Part shown: positions 1 through 8,665 of the stretch, piece after piece
Numbering within the stretch: position 1 is the stretch's first letter
Layout of the letters: the number at the start of each line of letters is the position of its first letter
From: JAFDZO01 sp044226845
Lineage (GTDB): Bacteria; Bacteroidota; Ignavibacteria; Tepidaquicellales; Tepidaquicellaceae
Direction: 5' to 3'
DNA: 64,000 bases
Assembly (NCBI GenBank): GCA_044226845.1
Contig: JBGAGG010000013.1
Span: forward strand, 51,462 to 115,461
The notes under the pieces: model-generated
What the model saw: the letters and a program-made list of their open reading frames with translations, nothing else
The model's database searches: none
What the model was told of the DNA's origin: nothing
Translations under genes and position numbers: made by a program

Positions 1-151
1 TTCCATATTTTGAAGCTATTTGCTTTGCTTTGGATAGTTCAAGGTCGCATACAGCTGTGATTTCAACGTCGTTCATTTTAGATAGAATCGGAATATGGTT
101 TACCTGTGCTATTCCGCCTAGTCCTACAATTGCGAGTTGGGTTTTGCTCAT
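1..151 (-). CDS. Gfo/Idh/MocA-family NAD(P)-dependent oxidoreductase, N-terminal fragment
   Basis: The reverse complement opens with an ATG at 149-151 and reads MSKTQLAIVGLGGIAQVNHI, then a segment containing VEITAVCDLELSKA and KYG before leaving the window. GLGGIAQ is a Rossmann dinucleotide-binding loop (GxGxxxx), and the acidic VCDLE after the second strand is typical of Gfo/Idh/MocA dehydrogenases, which oxidise or epimerise sugars and inositols with NAD(P). Only about 50 residues are visible, so the substrate cannot be inferred. The SRP RNA gene lies about 50 bp upstream on the same strand. Confidence 0.8.
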   Translation of the reverse strand, partial: MSKTQLAIVGLGGIAQVNHIPILSKMNDVEITAVCDLELSKAKQIASKYG

Positions 152-197
152 AGAAAAGTTAGGTTAGAATTTGAAGTTTTAGTTGAAGGAGTAAAAA

Positions 198-291
198 GTC
201 AAGACACCCGAATCACATATGATTATTACTTACCGTTGCTTCATTCCTGACCTGGCGGGGTTGGGTAATGTCACATTGTTCGGGGCTTGAC
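198..291 (-). ncRNA. ffs: Small bacterial signal recognition particle RNA (4.5S-type)
   Basis: Read on the minus strand, the region contains CCAGGTCAGGAATGAAGCAA followed by CGGTAAG. This is the conserved helix-8 core of bacterial SRP RNA that binds Ffh, with its GGAA-type apical loop here reading GGAATGAAGCA. The flanks pair into a long terminal stem: the 5' arm GTCAAGCCCCGAA (minus strand, from 291) pairs with the 3' arm TTCGGGTGTCTTGAC (ending at 198), with one small bulge. The length of about 94 nt suits the short, Alu-less form. It acts in co-translational membrane targeting. The ends are set by the stem and may be off by a few bases. Confidence 0.88.
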
Positions 292-346
292 AAATATAAC
301 TCAATATAACTTTAACTGATTGAAAATTAAATAAACTAAAAAATAC

Positions 347-772
347 CTATTTTATTTCCTTTTTTATTTTTTCTGCTGTCTCATCCAGTGCTTTTCCTTC
401 TTTCGGTACAAAATATTCATCGGAAAATTTTAATCCAAAGCCGTCATTTTTAAATCTAGGTACTATATGTATGTGCAGATGAAATATTTCCTGTCCCGCT
501 GCTTCTCCGTTTGCAATTAAATTTAAAACACCTTCACACTTCACAGCTTTTGAAACAGAATCATTCAGTTTTTTCGTAACTGCCATTAAATGCTTTGCCG
601 TTTCTTCATCACAGTCATCCAATGTTTCATAGTGTCTCTTCGGTACAACTAAAGTATGCCCTTCATTCACGGGCTGAATATCCATGAAAGCAATAGATAT
701 GTCATCTTCATAAACAAACTTAGTTTGAAATTCTTTATTTATTATTTTACAAAATACGCAGTTATTTTCCAT
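347..772 (-). CDS. HIT family protein (histidine triad nucleotide hydrolase/transferase)
   Basis: This 141-residue protein starts MENNCVFCKII, with the CxxC of zinc-binding HIT proteins. It carries the triad HLHIHIVPR near residue 100 (H-x-H-x-H-x-x), the catalytic signature of enzymes that cleave nucleoside phosphoramidates or dinucleoside polyphosphates. The length and the N-terminal FMDIxPxxxGHTLVVPK block match the Hint/Fhit-like family. Only 6 bp separate its start from the end of the upstream LptF/G-type permease on the same strand, so the two are probably co-transcribed. The exact substrate is unknown. Confidence 0.92.
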   Translation of the reverse strand: MENNCVFCKIINKEFQTKFVYEDDISIAFMDIQPVNEGHTLVVPKRHYETLDDCDEETAKHLMAVTKKLNDSVSKAVKCEGVLNLIANGEAAGQEIFHLHIHIVPRFKNDGFGLKFSDEYFVPKEGKALDETAEKIKKEIK

Positions 773-778
773 ATTTTT

Positions 779-2113
779 TTAAGATGACTTCTTCATTAAT
801 ATTAATCCGAAAATTCCAAGCACAATGTTCGCAAACCACATGCCCAGCATAGGACTAAGCAATGCCCTATCTGCAAATTTCTCCCCGCCTATGAGCGAAG
901 CCCAGTATAACAAAAAGAAAAACAATGAAAGTCCGGCTGCAATACCGAAGCCTCCCCTTCGCACTCTGTACCCTAGCGGCGCGCCAATCAATGCAAAGAC
1001 TATACATGAAAACGGAATGGAATATTTTTTATAGATTTCAACATCGTACTGGTCAACCTGTTTCTCAAGCTCTTTTTTTATATTAGCCTGGCTTCTGTAA
1101 TCATTTCTGTAAGTCATAATTTTTGAGTACAGCATCTTCAGCGAATCATAAGTATAATTTTTATTTGAAGTGTCTTTTTTATCAAGCAATACAGCTACCG
1201 GTATTTTATAAACCGTATCAGTAAATTTATATTTTGATAAAGCAATAATATCGGGATATGCTCTGGTAAAAACCTGAGCGCTTAACGTCGCTGCTGATTT
1301 TTTTAAGCTGTCTACAATCTGGTTCATTGCATAGGAGGAAAGCTCCCTGTCTCCTCGGGAAAAAGCATTATCACCTGACTGCTGAAAGCCGAAACCTTTA
1401 GCATCCATAATAATCCTATGCTTATCAAATTTTACAACCCTATACTTATTTGTATAATCCATATTGTTAAGCTGGTGAATTTCTCCGTTGGAAAGATTCA
1501 TTACAATGTGGTTAAAATCACTTGTAAAACTTATATCACCTTTCTCTGCCGTAATAACGTTTCGTGTTGCAGGGTTTGAGTAATCCGATATATAAATGTC
1601 TTCAAGATTATTATTGTTCTCAAAAGTTTTTTTAACAAGTATTTTAAATCCCCCTATATCATCGGAAAACTTCCCTGCTTCCAATATAAACGTAGGCTTT
1701 GTTTTTGATATATCAGTGAGAAGAACTCTTGCTTTATGATTTGCCTCAGGAAGAATATCATTATTAAATCTTACCATCGCGTAAGATAAAATTACAGAGG
1801 CGATAAGTACCGGAGCCATTAGTTTAGGAAGGCTCAATCCGCTTGCCTTCATAATGGTAATTTCATTATCTGAAGACATGGAACCAAATGCCATCAGCGT
1901 TGCAACAAGTACTGCCATAGGAGCGGCAAGTGTTACAATCCATGCGAGATTAAATGTTATAAGCTGGAAGATAATCCAAAGGCTCAGACCTTTACCAACA
2001 AGCTGGTCTAGAGCCTTGATTAAGAATTGAAATAAGAATAGAAAAAAAATAGTAAAGAATGAGAAGATAAATGGTCCGACATGCGCTTTGAGTATGTATC
2101 TATATAGAATCAT
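779..2113 (-). CDS. LptF/LptG (YjgP/YjgQ) family lipopolysaccharide export permease
   Basis: The 444-residue integral membrane protein begins MILYRYILKAHVGPFIFSF, the usual LptF/G start. It has three hydrophobic segments in the first ~115 residues, a long periplasmic beta-jellyroll-like middle (about 120-350), and three more membrane segments after IYKKYSIPFSCIVFALIGAP, a conserved family motif. LptF/G form the membrane part of the LptB2FGC machine that moves LPS from the inner membrane towards the Lpt bridge. A single paralog is seen here and it cannot be assigned to LptF or LptG by eye. It supports a Gram-negative envelope. The HIT gene follows 6 bp downstream. Confidence 0.9.
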   Translation of the reverse strand: MILYRYILKAHVGPFIFSFFTIFFLFLFQFLIKALDQLVGKGLSLWIIFQLITFNLAWIVTLAAPMAVLVATLMAFGSMSSDNEITIMKASGLSLPKLMAPVLIASVILSYAMVRFNNDILPEANHKARVLLTDISKTKPTFILEAGKFSDDIGGFKILVKKTFENNNNLEDIYISDYSNPATRNVITAEKGDISFTSDFNHIVMNLSNGEIHQLNNMDYTNKYRVVKFDKHRIIMDAKGFGFQQSGDNAFSRGDRELSSYAMNQIVDSLKKSAATLSAQVFTRAYPDIIALSKYKFTDTVYKIPVAVLLDKKDTSNKNYTYDSLKMLYSKIMTYRNDYRSQANIKKELEKQVDQYDVEIYKKYSIPFSCIVFALIGAPLGYRVRRGGFGIAAGLSLFFFLLYWASLIGGEKFADRALLSPMLGMWFANIVLGIFGLILMKKSS

Positions 2114-2141
2114 TCATTGATTTTCATTGTTGTAATATACT

Positions 2142-2582
2142 TCATTCACTGTTTACTTTTGTCCATTTTTGCAGACTACCTGTCGGGTCAGTATTGATTG
2201 CCCCTGCTGTTACTGAAACAGTGTTTTCATCTGAGAAATTTATATTTTTTGAACTATAAATATCACTGCAATCTCCTTTAACTTTAACTATATCAATAAT
2301 AGAGTACTTCCCCTCACTTTCCTTAAATATGTTCATCCATTTTACATCATTTTCGTTATAGCAGCTTTGCTTCATATTTTGCGGAACAGTAAATAGTTTC
2401 GATTCAAGATTACTGCCGTCTTTATAAACTTTCACCTGAGCTCCTGCAAATTCACCGTCCTTCAATTCCCATATGCCGGTTAACTTATCCTGCGCATATA
2501 AATTTGTTAACGATAAAATAGACAGAAAAATTACAGCAAATATAGAAATATTTATATTCATTTGAGTTTTAAAATTATTCAT
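2142..2582 (-). CDS. Small secreted protein, tandem paralog B (function unknown)
   Basis: The 146-residue exported protein has a signal peptide ending near LTNLYAQ; mature parts include KLTGIWEL and VKWMNIF. A methionine at residue 8 would give a start and signal peptide matching its upstream paralog better, so the true start may be at 2561. It shares the pattern GxWE...FAGAQVKV.K.GS...KWMNI...WTK with the neighbouring gene, so the pair arose by duplication. The first 8 bp overlap the end of that gene, suggesting coupled translation. The sandwich-like pattern recalls small lipocalin/DUF2147-type export proteins, but I do not recognise a named family with confidence. Confidence 0.75.
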   Translation of the reverse strand: MNNFKTQMNINISIFAVIFLSILSLTNLYAQDKLTGIWELKDGEFAGAQVKVYKDGSNLESKLFTVPQNMKQSCYNENDVKWMNIFKESEGKYSIIDIVKVKGDCSDIYSSKNINFSDENTVSVTAGAINTDPTGSLQKWTKVNSE

Positions 2583-2997
2583 CGCTTATTTTAGTCCAAG
2601 TCTGAAAATTCCCGGATGTAGTCGGGTCAGTCGTCATAGATGTAATTGTAATATGTGTGTCATCAGCAAACTCTATATATTTATATGCGTACCATGATTC
2701 ACAGCTGCTGCTTTTTGATAAGTCGTCCATTTCATAATAACCTTTTCCGGCTTTTATAATATTCATCCATTTAATTTCACCGACTCCAAAACAGCCGTCA
2801 ATCATTGACTGAGTTGCGAAAACAATTTTACCTTTGAATGTGCTTCCTGTCTTGAAAACTTTTACCTGCGCTCCTGCAAAGTCATCGCCGGTTCTTTCCC
2901 ATGTACCGACTAACTTATCCTGAGCGTATAAATTAGTTAGGGAAATAAAAGACAGTACAAAAACTGCAAAGAACAGTCTGATTGTTTTTTGTTTCAT
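2575..2997 (-). CDS. Small secreted protein, tandem paralog A (function unknown)
   Basis: The 140-residue protein starts MKQKTIRLFFAVFVLSFISL and its signal peptide probably ends at NLYAQ. The mature part begins DKLVGTWERTGDDFAGAQVK and has two or three cysteines (GCFGVG, SSSCESW) and a C-terminal QTWTK. It is clearly homologous to the protein encoded immediately downstream, which it overlaps by 8 bp. No catalytic motif is visible. It probably acts in the periplasm or on the surface as a small beta-rich binding protein; that is inference from length and strand pattern only. Confidence 0.76.
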   Translation of the reverse strand: MKQKTIRLFFAVFVLSFISLTNLYAQDKLVGTWERTGDDFAGAQVKVFKTGSTFKGKIVFATQSMIDGCFGVGEIKWMNIIKAGKGYYEMDDLSKSSSCESWYAYKYIEFADDTHITITSMTTDPTTSGNFQTWTKISDE

Positions 2998-3026
2998 TGG
3001 GGTTGAATTTATTTATTGAATGTAAA

Positions 3027-4220
3027 TTATTTCAGTACTCCGAGCTCTTTACCCACTTTAGTAAATGCGTTAATGCACTTATCAAGATGCTCGCGTGTAT
3101 GCGCTGCTGATAGCTGTACTCTTATTCTTGCTTTTCCTTTTGCAACAACAGGGAAGAAAAATCCGATTACATAAATTCCTTCATCCATTAATTTGGCTGC
3201 CATATCCTGAGCCAGTTTTGCATCGTAAAGCATAATAGGTACTATCGGATGAACGCCCGGCTTTATATCGAATCCTGCTGCCGTCATCTTCTCTCTGAAA
3301 TATTTTGTATTCTCTTCAAGTCTGTCTCTCAACTCAGTTGTTTCAGTAAGCAAATCCATAACTGCAATTGAGCCGCCGACAATTGAAGGGGCTAACGAGT
3401 TTGAGAATAAATATGGTCTGCTTCTTTGTCTGAGTAAATCTATAATTTCTTTTCTTCCTGAAGTAAATCCGCCCATTGCGCCGCCTAATGCTTTGCCGAG
3501 TGTTCCTGTAATTATATCAACTCTTCCCATTACATCGCAATGCTCAATTGAACCCCTGCCTGTCTTGCCGAGAAATCCTGAGCAGTGACATTCATCTACC
3601 ATTACCATTGCCTCATACTTATCTGCTAAGTCACAGATGGATTTTAAGTCTGCTATGGTTCCGTCCATAGAAAACGCGCCGTCCGTACAGATGATAATCT
3701 GCTTAGCTCCTTTTGCTCTGGCATCTTTCAGATGCTCTTCAAGCTCCGCCATATCGTTGTGTTTATATCTGTATCTCATTGCCTTGCAGAGACGAACACC
3801 ATCGATAATGCTGGCGTGGTTTAATTCATCTGAAATTATCGCATCGGTTTCATTTATTAACGGCTCAAACACACCGCCGTTTGCATCGAAGCACGCTGCA
3901 TACAAAATTGTATCTTCAGTGCCGAGGAACTTTGCAATTTTTTCTTCAAGTGTTTTATGGATTGTCTGCGTTCCGCAGATAAATCTGACGGATGACATTC
4001 CATAGCCCCATTCATCGAGAGTCATTTTCGCTGCATCGATTACTTTAGGATGTGATGAAAGTCCCAGATAATTATTAGCGCAGAAGTTTATTACTTCTTT
4101 GCCGTTTGCTTTTATTTCCGCGCCCTGCGGGGTTTCGATAATTCTTTCTTTTTTATATAGCCCTGCCTCTTCAATTGATTGAAGCTCTTTTTGAAGTATG
4201 TCCTTGTATTGTGAAAACAT
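3027..4220 (-). CDS. kbl: Glycine C-acetyltransferase (2-amino-3-ketobutyrate CoA ligase)
   Basis: The 397-residue PLP enzyme belongs to the alpha-oxoamine synthase family and has the length of E. coli Kbl (398). Visible motifs are NFCANNYLGLSSHP near the N-terminus, the substrate-loop region DELNHASIIDGVRL, the cofactor aspartate block MVMVDECHCSGFLGKTGRG, and the PLP lysine in TGTLGKALGGAMGG. It cleaves 2-amino-3-oxobutyrate (from threonine) with CoA to glycine and acetyl-CoA. The usual partner tdh is not in the window. Related KAS/BioF enzymes are possible, but the overall sequence matches Kbl best. Confidence 0.93.
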   Translation of the reverse strand: MFSQYKDILQKELQSIEEAGLYKKERIIETPQGAEIKANGKEVINFCANNYLGLSSHPKVIDAAKMTLDEWGYGMSSVRFICGTQTIHKTLEEKIAKFLGTEDTILYAACFDANGGVFEPLINETDAIISDELNHASIIDGVRLCKAMRYRYKHNDMAELEEHLKDARAKGAKQIIICTDGAFSMDGTIADLKSICDLADKYEAMVMVDECHCSGFLGKTGRGSIEHCDVMGRVDIITGTLGKALGGAMGGFTSGRKEIIDLLRQRSRPYLFSNSLAPSIVGGSIAVMDLLTETTELRDRLEENTKYFREKMTAAGFDIKPGVHPIVPIMLYDAKLAQDMAAKLMDEGIYVIGFFFPVVAKGKARIRVQLSAAHTREHLDKCINAFTKVGKELGVLK

Positions 4221-4251
4221 TTCTAGGTTGGATTAAAGATTATAAAATAAT

Positions 4252-4275
4252 AACTCCGGGCCTGAACCCGGAGTT
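4252..4275 (-). terminator. Rho-independent terminator after the secreted endonuclease gene
   Basis: A perfect 9-bp stem AACTCCGGG / CCCGGAGTT with a 6-nt loop lies 12 bp beyond the end of the minus-strand nuclease gene. On the minus strand it is followed by ATTATTTT. Confidence 0.8.
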
Positions 4276-4287
4276 GAATAATAACAA

Positions 4288-5928
4288 CTATTTTATTAAA
4301 ATTAATTTTTTTGTAGATGTGAAATCTGATGTTTCTAATTTATAAAAATATGTACCGCTTGTTAATGATGAGCCATCGAAGTCATACTGATATGTTCCTG
4401 CCTGCAGTGTATTATTTACCAGTGAAGAAACTTCTCTTCCGTTCATATCAAAAACTTTTAATGTTACAAAGCTTCTGTAAGGAACTGCAAAATTTATTTT
4501 TGTAGTCGGGTTAAACGGATTTGGAAAATTTTGTGATAGCGCAAATCTATCAGGAATTTGAGTAGAGACAGTTGATATTCCTGAAAGATTGTTACTATAT
4601 CCCGTTACGTTTACTGTTTTAACTGTATCACTGGAAGAAATAGTAATTAATCCGGTGAATGTCTGATTGTTAGAATTCGGTCTGAACTTTACTCTCGCAT
4701 ATCCAAAAGAATTCTGTGCAATTGATGTTGGGAAACTTTCCACTGTGAAAACACCGTTAGAAGATGAAACATTGTTTATTGTTGCATTGCCTTCTCCTGA
4801 ATTAAATATTGCGATGTAATAGCTTGATGTATCATTCCTTGCAAGTGTATCATAAACTGCATTAGACGGTGCTACTGATGTCTTAGGTCTAGGAATTGTT
4901 AATATGGTGCTATATGTGCTTTTTATTCTATCGATAAATTCAGGATGGTCAATGAAAGGATTTCTTACATTGAGATACTGTTTTATTCTGTTATTTCTTG
5001 TCATTTCATTTGCATCAACTGTATCCAAAACTGTCCATTGTCTTAGAACGTTTTCCTGTTTGCCGCTCATGTATCCGCCCTGATTACCATATTTCACGGC
5101 AAAGTAAAATAATGAACGTGCTACATTACCTTTATGTTTATCTCTTGGCTCAAAGCAAATTTGTCCTTCGAAATCTACACCCAGTTTTGAAACATTTTGC
5201 CATGTCGGAGTTCCGACCACAATGCCAAACTGATAATTTGCTCTTCTGTTATTTGCTTCATCGTCAGTGGGAAATAAATGGTTTACATCGCTGACCATTG
5301 GGTCATTGCTGTTGAAAAAACTTTGCGGCCACGTATGCTCGCAATTGAAGTTTACATTTCCTGCTCCTGCGCGGTTAGGTACGTAAGCTCTTCTTCCTGT
5401 ATAAACGCATTCAAGTGTATCGTTATTACCGTAGTCGTCAATTGATTCATACATTCTGTCTCTGCCGACATTGTAGCCCAGAGTAATATAACCGGTTGTG
5501 GTAAAATTTTTCAAAGCCGTTTTAAGCGGTTCATCTATTAAACCCTGAGTAAAAGCATAAAGTACATCTGCATATTTACCGGTTGCAACTGTGTAATAAA
5601 CAATTGAATTTTTGAGAACATTATTATCATAAATTATAAAATCTCTGTAAGTGATGTTCTGATTTGTTCTGAATATTACCCATTTCTGAACACTGTCATT
5701 TGGATTCACGGTGAATGAAGTACTTCTTAAGAAAAACATATTGTTTAATGTTCTTCCGTTGGTGATCTGCATTACTTTATTAGTCGGGTTCTTTACATAG
5801 AAGGAGGCGCTGTCGAGAGTCTTTGTTATCGATGTATCAAGATTGATTGTCTGAACAAAAGATTGCTGCGAAAATGCGAAGTCCGAAAGTAATAAAATAA
5901 GGGCTAAAGCCGTTAGTTTTAGTTTCAT
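4288..5928 (-). CDS. Secreted endonuclease I family nuclease with T9SS sorting domain
   Basis: The 546-residue protein begins with a signal peptide (MKLKLTALALILLLSDFAFS). A beta-sandwich-like segment precedes the endonuclease I (EndA/NucM) domain at about 120-340, marked by NCEHTWPQSFF, VNHLFPTDDEANNRRANYQF and later GNVARSLFYFAVKYG. EndA enzymes are metal-dependent, non-specific nucleases of the beta-beta-alpha-metal class. A second choice-of-anchor-like domain follows (about 350-450), then the ~85-residue type A sorting domain beginning FALSQNFPNPFNPTT and ending KKLILIK. It should be exported by Sec, then T9SS, and retained at or released from the surface, where it could digest extracellular DNA for nutrients. 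Confidence 0.9.
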   Translation of the reverse strand: MKLKLTALALILLLSDFAFSQQSFVQTINLDTSITKTLDSASFYVKNPTNKVMQITNGRTLNNMFFLRSTSFTVNPNDSVQKWVIFRTNQNITYRDFIIYDNNVLKNSIVYYTVATGKYADVLYAFTQGLIDEPLKTALKNFTTTGYITLGYNVGRDRMYESIDDYGNNDTLECVYTGRRAYVPNRAGAGNVNFNCEHTWPQSFFNSNDPMVSDVNHLFPTDDEANNRRANYQFGIVVGTPTWQNVSKLGVDFEGQICFEPRDKHKGNVARSLFYFAVKYGNQGGYMSGKQENVLRQWTVLDTVDANEMTRNNRIKQYLNVRNPFIDHPEFIDRIKSTYSTILTIPRPKTSVAPSNAVYDTLARNDTSSYYIAIFNSGEGNATINNVSSSNGVFTVESFPTSIAQNSFGYARVKFRPNSNNQTFTGLITISSSDTVKTVNVTGYSNNLSGISTVSTQIPDRFALSQNFPNPFNPTTKINFAVPYRSFVTLKVFDMNGREVSSLVNNTLQAGTYQYDFDGSSLTSGTYFYKLETSDFTSTKKLILIK

Positions 5929-6041
5929 TTAGTTTTTTTAGTTCGACCTTAAATTTAACCTTTTTTACTGAAACAAGTAATTAAGAAATAAAGTGCGGCA
6001 TTAAATTTATTGAGTACTTTGTGGGGTAAAAATATATGAAA

Positions 6042-6344
6042 TTACAAACCTTTTGAAACGAAGTAATCACGGATTATTATTAACAGAATACCGTGCGTTA
6101 TCAGAAAAATTGCCATAAATATGTGAAATGCAATGCCGTCTGATTTTGTTGGAAACCCTTCACCTAAAATCATAAAAGTAAGAATAATCGTCCATAATGC
6201 TATAAAATTGTAAGTTAGAAGGTGGCCTTTTCCTATCCAGATGTTTTCAGCAATAATTAATAAAAATAATATAACGTATAAGGCATAGAATCCTTTTCTT
6301 ACTTTCTCCTTCATTGTCTGCAATTTATAAAATATTTTAAACAC
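6042..6344 (-). CDS. Small integral membrane protein of unknown function
   Basis: The 100-residue protein has three hydrophobic segments (around GFYALYVILFLLIIAENIWI, YNFIALWTIILTFMILG and FHIFMAIFLITHGILLIII). A second methionine at residue 11 (MKEKVRKG) is an equally good start, ending the gene at 6314. No known family is recognised. It stands alone between the nuclease gene and ppk1. Hydrophobicity spread over three helices and the absence of a better ORF on the other strand support it as a real gene. Confidence 0.6.
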   Translation of the reverse strand: MFKIFYKLQTMKEKVRKGFYALYVILFLLIIAENIWIGKGHLLTYNFIALWTIILTFMILGEGFPTKSDGIAFHIFMAIFLITHGILLIIIRDYFVSKGL

Positions 6345-6501
6345 AAACGATTAACTTAATTCACCTTTAAAGTGAATTAAGGTTAATATTCAGAACTGAT
6401 AAAGATTTTACATACAAACAATTAATTTTTTGAAGTTTATGAGGCGTTTAACAAAGTTTTTGGTATAGAATTAAATTTATGTAAAAGTTAATTTACAGCT
6501 T

Positions 6502-8649
6502 ATGGAATTAATCGCAAAAAACTCGCTGAAAAAAGGTACTCCCGATATGTTTTTTAATCGCGAGCTTAGCTGGATAGAATTTAATAAACGCGTGCTGGAA
6601 GAAGCGCAGGATGAAAACAACCCTTTGCTTGAGCGCGCCAAATTTCTTTCTATATTCAGCTCAAATCTTGACGAGTTTTTTATGATTCGCGTCTCCGGTG
6701 TTAAAAGACAGATACTAAGTGATATCAATGAGCTTTCTTCGGACGGAATTTCTCCGCATGAATTGATGGACCGGATATATCAAAAACTCAGTCCGCTTGT
6801 TGAAGAACAATACAGATTATTTAATAACGACATCTATCCAAAGCTTGCTGAAAACAATATAAGAATTTTTAAATACGATGAACTGACCGACGAAGAGAAA
6901 AAACGAATAGATAAATATTTTGAAGATGAAATTTTCCCTATACTTACTCCGCTTGCAATAGATAATGTTCATCCGTTTCCGAATCTCATCAACAGAAGTA
7001 TTGCGCTTGCAATATTACTTGATGACCCCGATACTGAAGCTATTGAAGAAAAACTTTCCGTAGTTCAGGTGCCTTCAAACATCGTTCCGAGATTCTATCA
7101 GATTGAAGGACGTGAAGAAAACAGTTTTATACTGCTTGAAGATATTATCCTCGCAAATATCGATAAGCTTTTCCCGGGCATGGCTACTGTCGGCGTGACT
7201 TCATTCAGAATTACACGTAATGCAGACCTTGAGCTTGAAGAAGAAGAAGCAGCGGATTTATTAACACTGATTGAAGAAGAAGTTAAAAAAAGACGATTAG
7301 GACTTTTAGTAAGATTAGAGATAGATAAAAACTGTCCCGATAAACTAAAGAGCTTTTTAACAAGCGCGCTGAATGTAGAGAAGAATGAAATTTATGAGAT
7401 TGCCGGTCCGTTAAATCTTGGTGATTTAATGGTACTTACAAAAATTGAGAACAGAAAATTAAAATACGAACCTTTCACTCCGAGAATTTCATCATTCTTC
7501 AGGGAGGATGACGATGTATTCAAAAATATTTCACGTCAGGATATTTATCTGCATCATCCGTTCTATTCATTCTCATCTGTAAGTGAGTTTATTGCTCAGG
7601 CTGCAGTTGACCCGAAAGTTTATGCTATAAAGCTTACTCTTTACAGAACAAGCGGTGACTCTGCTATTATTAACTCACTCATAACTGCAGCAGAGAATGG
7701 CAAACAGGTAACTGCAGTAGTTGAATTAAAAGCCCGCTTCGATGAAGAAAACAATATTATCTGGGCCCGCGCTCTTGAAAATGCCGGAGTGCATGTTGTG
7801 TACGGATTGATCGGATTAAAAACTCACTGTAAAATTGCTCTTGTTGTCCGCAAGGAAGATGAAAAGATGAAACGTTATGTTCACCTCAGCACCGGAAATT
7901 ATAACCAGACTACCTCAAAGCTTTATACAGATTTCGGTTTGTTCACAGCTAATGAAGATTTCGGAAAAGATGCGACACAGCTTTTTAATTATCTTACAGG
8001 ATATTCAAAGAAACATTCATTCAAGGAATTAGTTGTTGCGCCTATAAATATGCGCAAAACAATTTTAGGTTTAATCGATAACGAAATACAAAAACATAAA
8101 GAACACAGCAACGGATACATACTTGCAAAGATGAATTCACTTGTAGACGAAGAAGTGATTCTGAAACTATACGAAGCTTCTAATGCCGGAGTAAAAATTG
8201 AGCTCATGGTTCGAGGAATCTGCAGACTGAAGCCCGGTGTAAAAGGAATGAGCGAGAACATAAGCGTATACAGTTTAGTCGGAAGATTTTTAGAGCATAG
8301 CCGTGCATTTTATTTTAATAATAACGGTGAATCTAATTTATATCTATCCAGCGCTGACTGGATGCCAAGAAATCTTGACAGAAGAATTGAAATTATGTTC
8401 CCTATAGAAGATGAAAGAGTGAAGGAAGATATTCTTGAAGCATTAAAATTATATTTAACCGACAATGTAAAATCCAGAATATTAAAAAGCGACGGCACTT
8501 ATGAAAAGCTTTCATCCGGAAATAACAAAATTGATATACAGGAGACGTTTGTAAGACGCGTGATCAAAAAACATACAACAGATTCTAAGAAAGATATTAA
8601 GAAAAAAATAAAAAAATTAGCCGTAAAACATCTAAGCATCGTAAAATAA
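6502..8649 (+). CDS. ppk1: Polyphosphate kinase 1
   Basis: The 715-residue enzyme has the usual length and the four-domain architecture of PPK1. Visible signatures are FFNRELSWIEFNKRVLEEA at the N-terminus, the N-domain block FLSIFSSNLDEFFMIRVSG, the phosphohistidine motif GLKTHCKIALVV, the HLSTGNYNQ loop, and the second conserved histidine in FLEHSRAFYF. It polymerises the gamma-phosphate of ATP into inorganic polyphosphate, reversibly. It reads on the plus strand and is followed 16 bp later by the carB remnant, so both may share a transcript. Confidence 0.97.
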   Translation: MELIAKNSLKKGTPDMFFNRELSWIEFNKRVLEEAQDENNPLLERAKFLSIFSSNLDEFFMIRVSGVKRQILSDINELSSDGISPHELMDRIYQKLSPLVEEQYRLFNNDIYPKLAENNIRIFKYDELTDEEKKRIDKYFEDEIFPILTPLAIDNVHPFPNLINRSIALAILLDDPDTEAIEEKLSVVQVPSNIVPRFYQIEGREENSFILLEDIILANIDKLFPGMATVGVTSFRITRNADLELEEEEAADLLTLIEEEVKKRRLGLLVRLEIDKNCPDKLKSFLTSALNVEKNEIYEIAGPLNLGDLMVLTKIENRKLKYEPFTPRISSFFREDDDVFKNISRQDIYLHHPFYSFSSVSEFIAQAAVDPKVYAIKLTLYRTSGDSAIINSLITAAENGKQVTAVVELKARFDEENNIIWARALENAGVHVVYGLIGLKTHCKIALVVRKEDEKMKRYVHLSTGNYNQTTSKLYTDFGLFTANEDFGKDATQLFNYLTGYSKKHSFKELVVAPINMRKTILGLIDNEIQKHKEHSNGYILAKMNSLVDEEVILKLYEASNAGVKIELMVRGICRLKPGVKGMSENISVYSLVGRFLEHSRAFYFNNNGESNLYLSSADWMPRNLDRRIEIMFPIEDERVKEDILEALKLYLTDNVKSRILKSDGTYEKLSSGNNKIDIQETFVRRVIKKHTTDSKKDIKKKIKKLAVKHLSIVK

Positions 8650-8665
8650 TTCTTGCCTAAAAGAT

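Noticed and set aside
241..265. CCTGACCTGG motif first taken for a member of the ACCTGACAGG palindrome family
   Set aside because: It is the helix-8 core of the SRP RNA on the minus strand.
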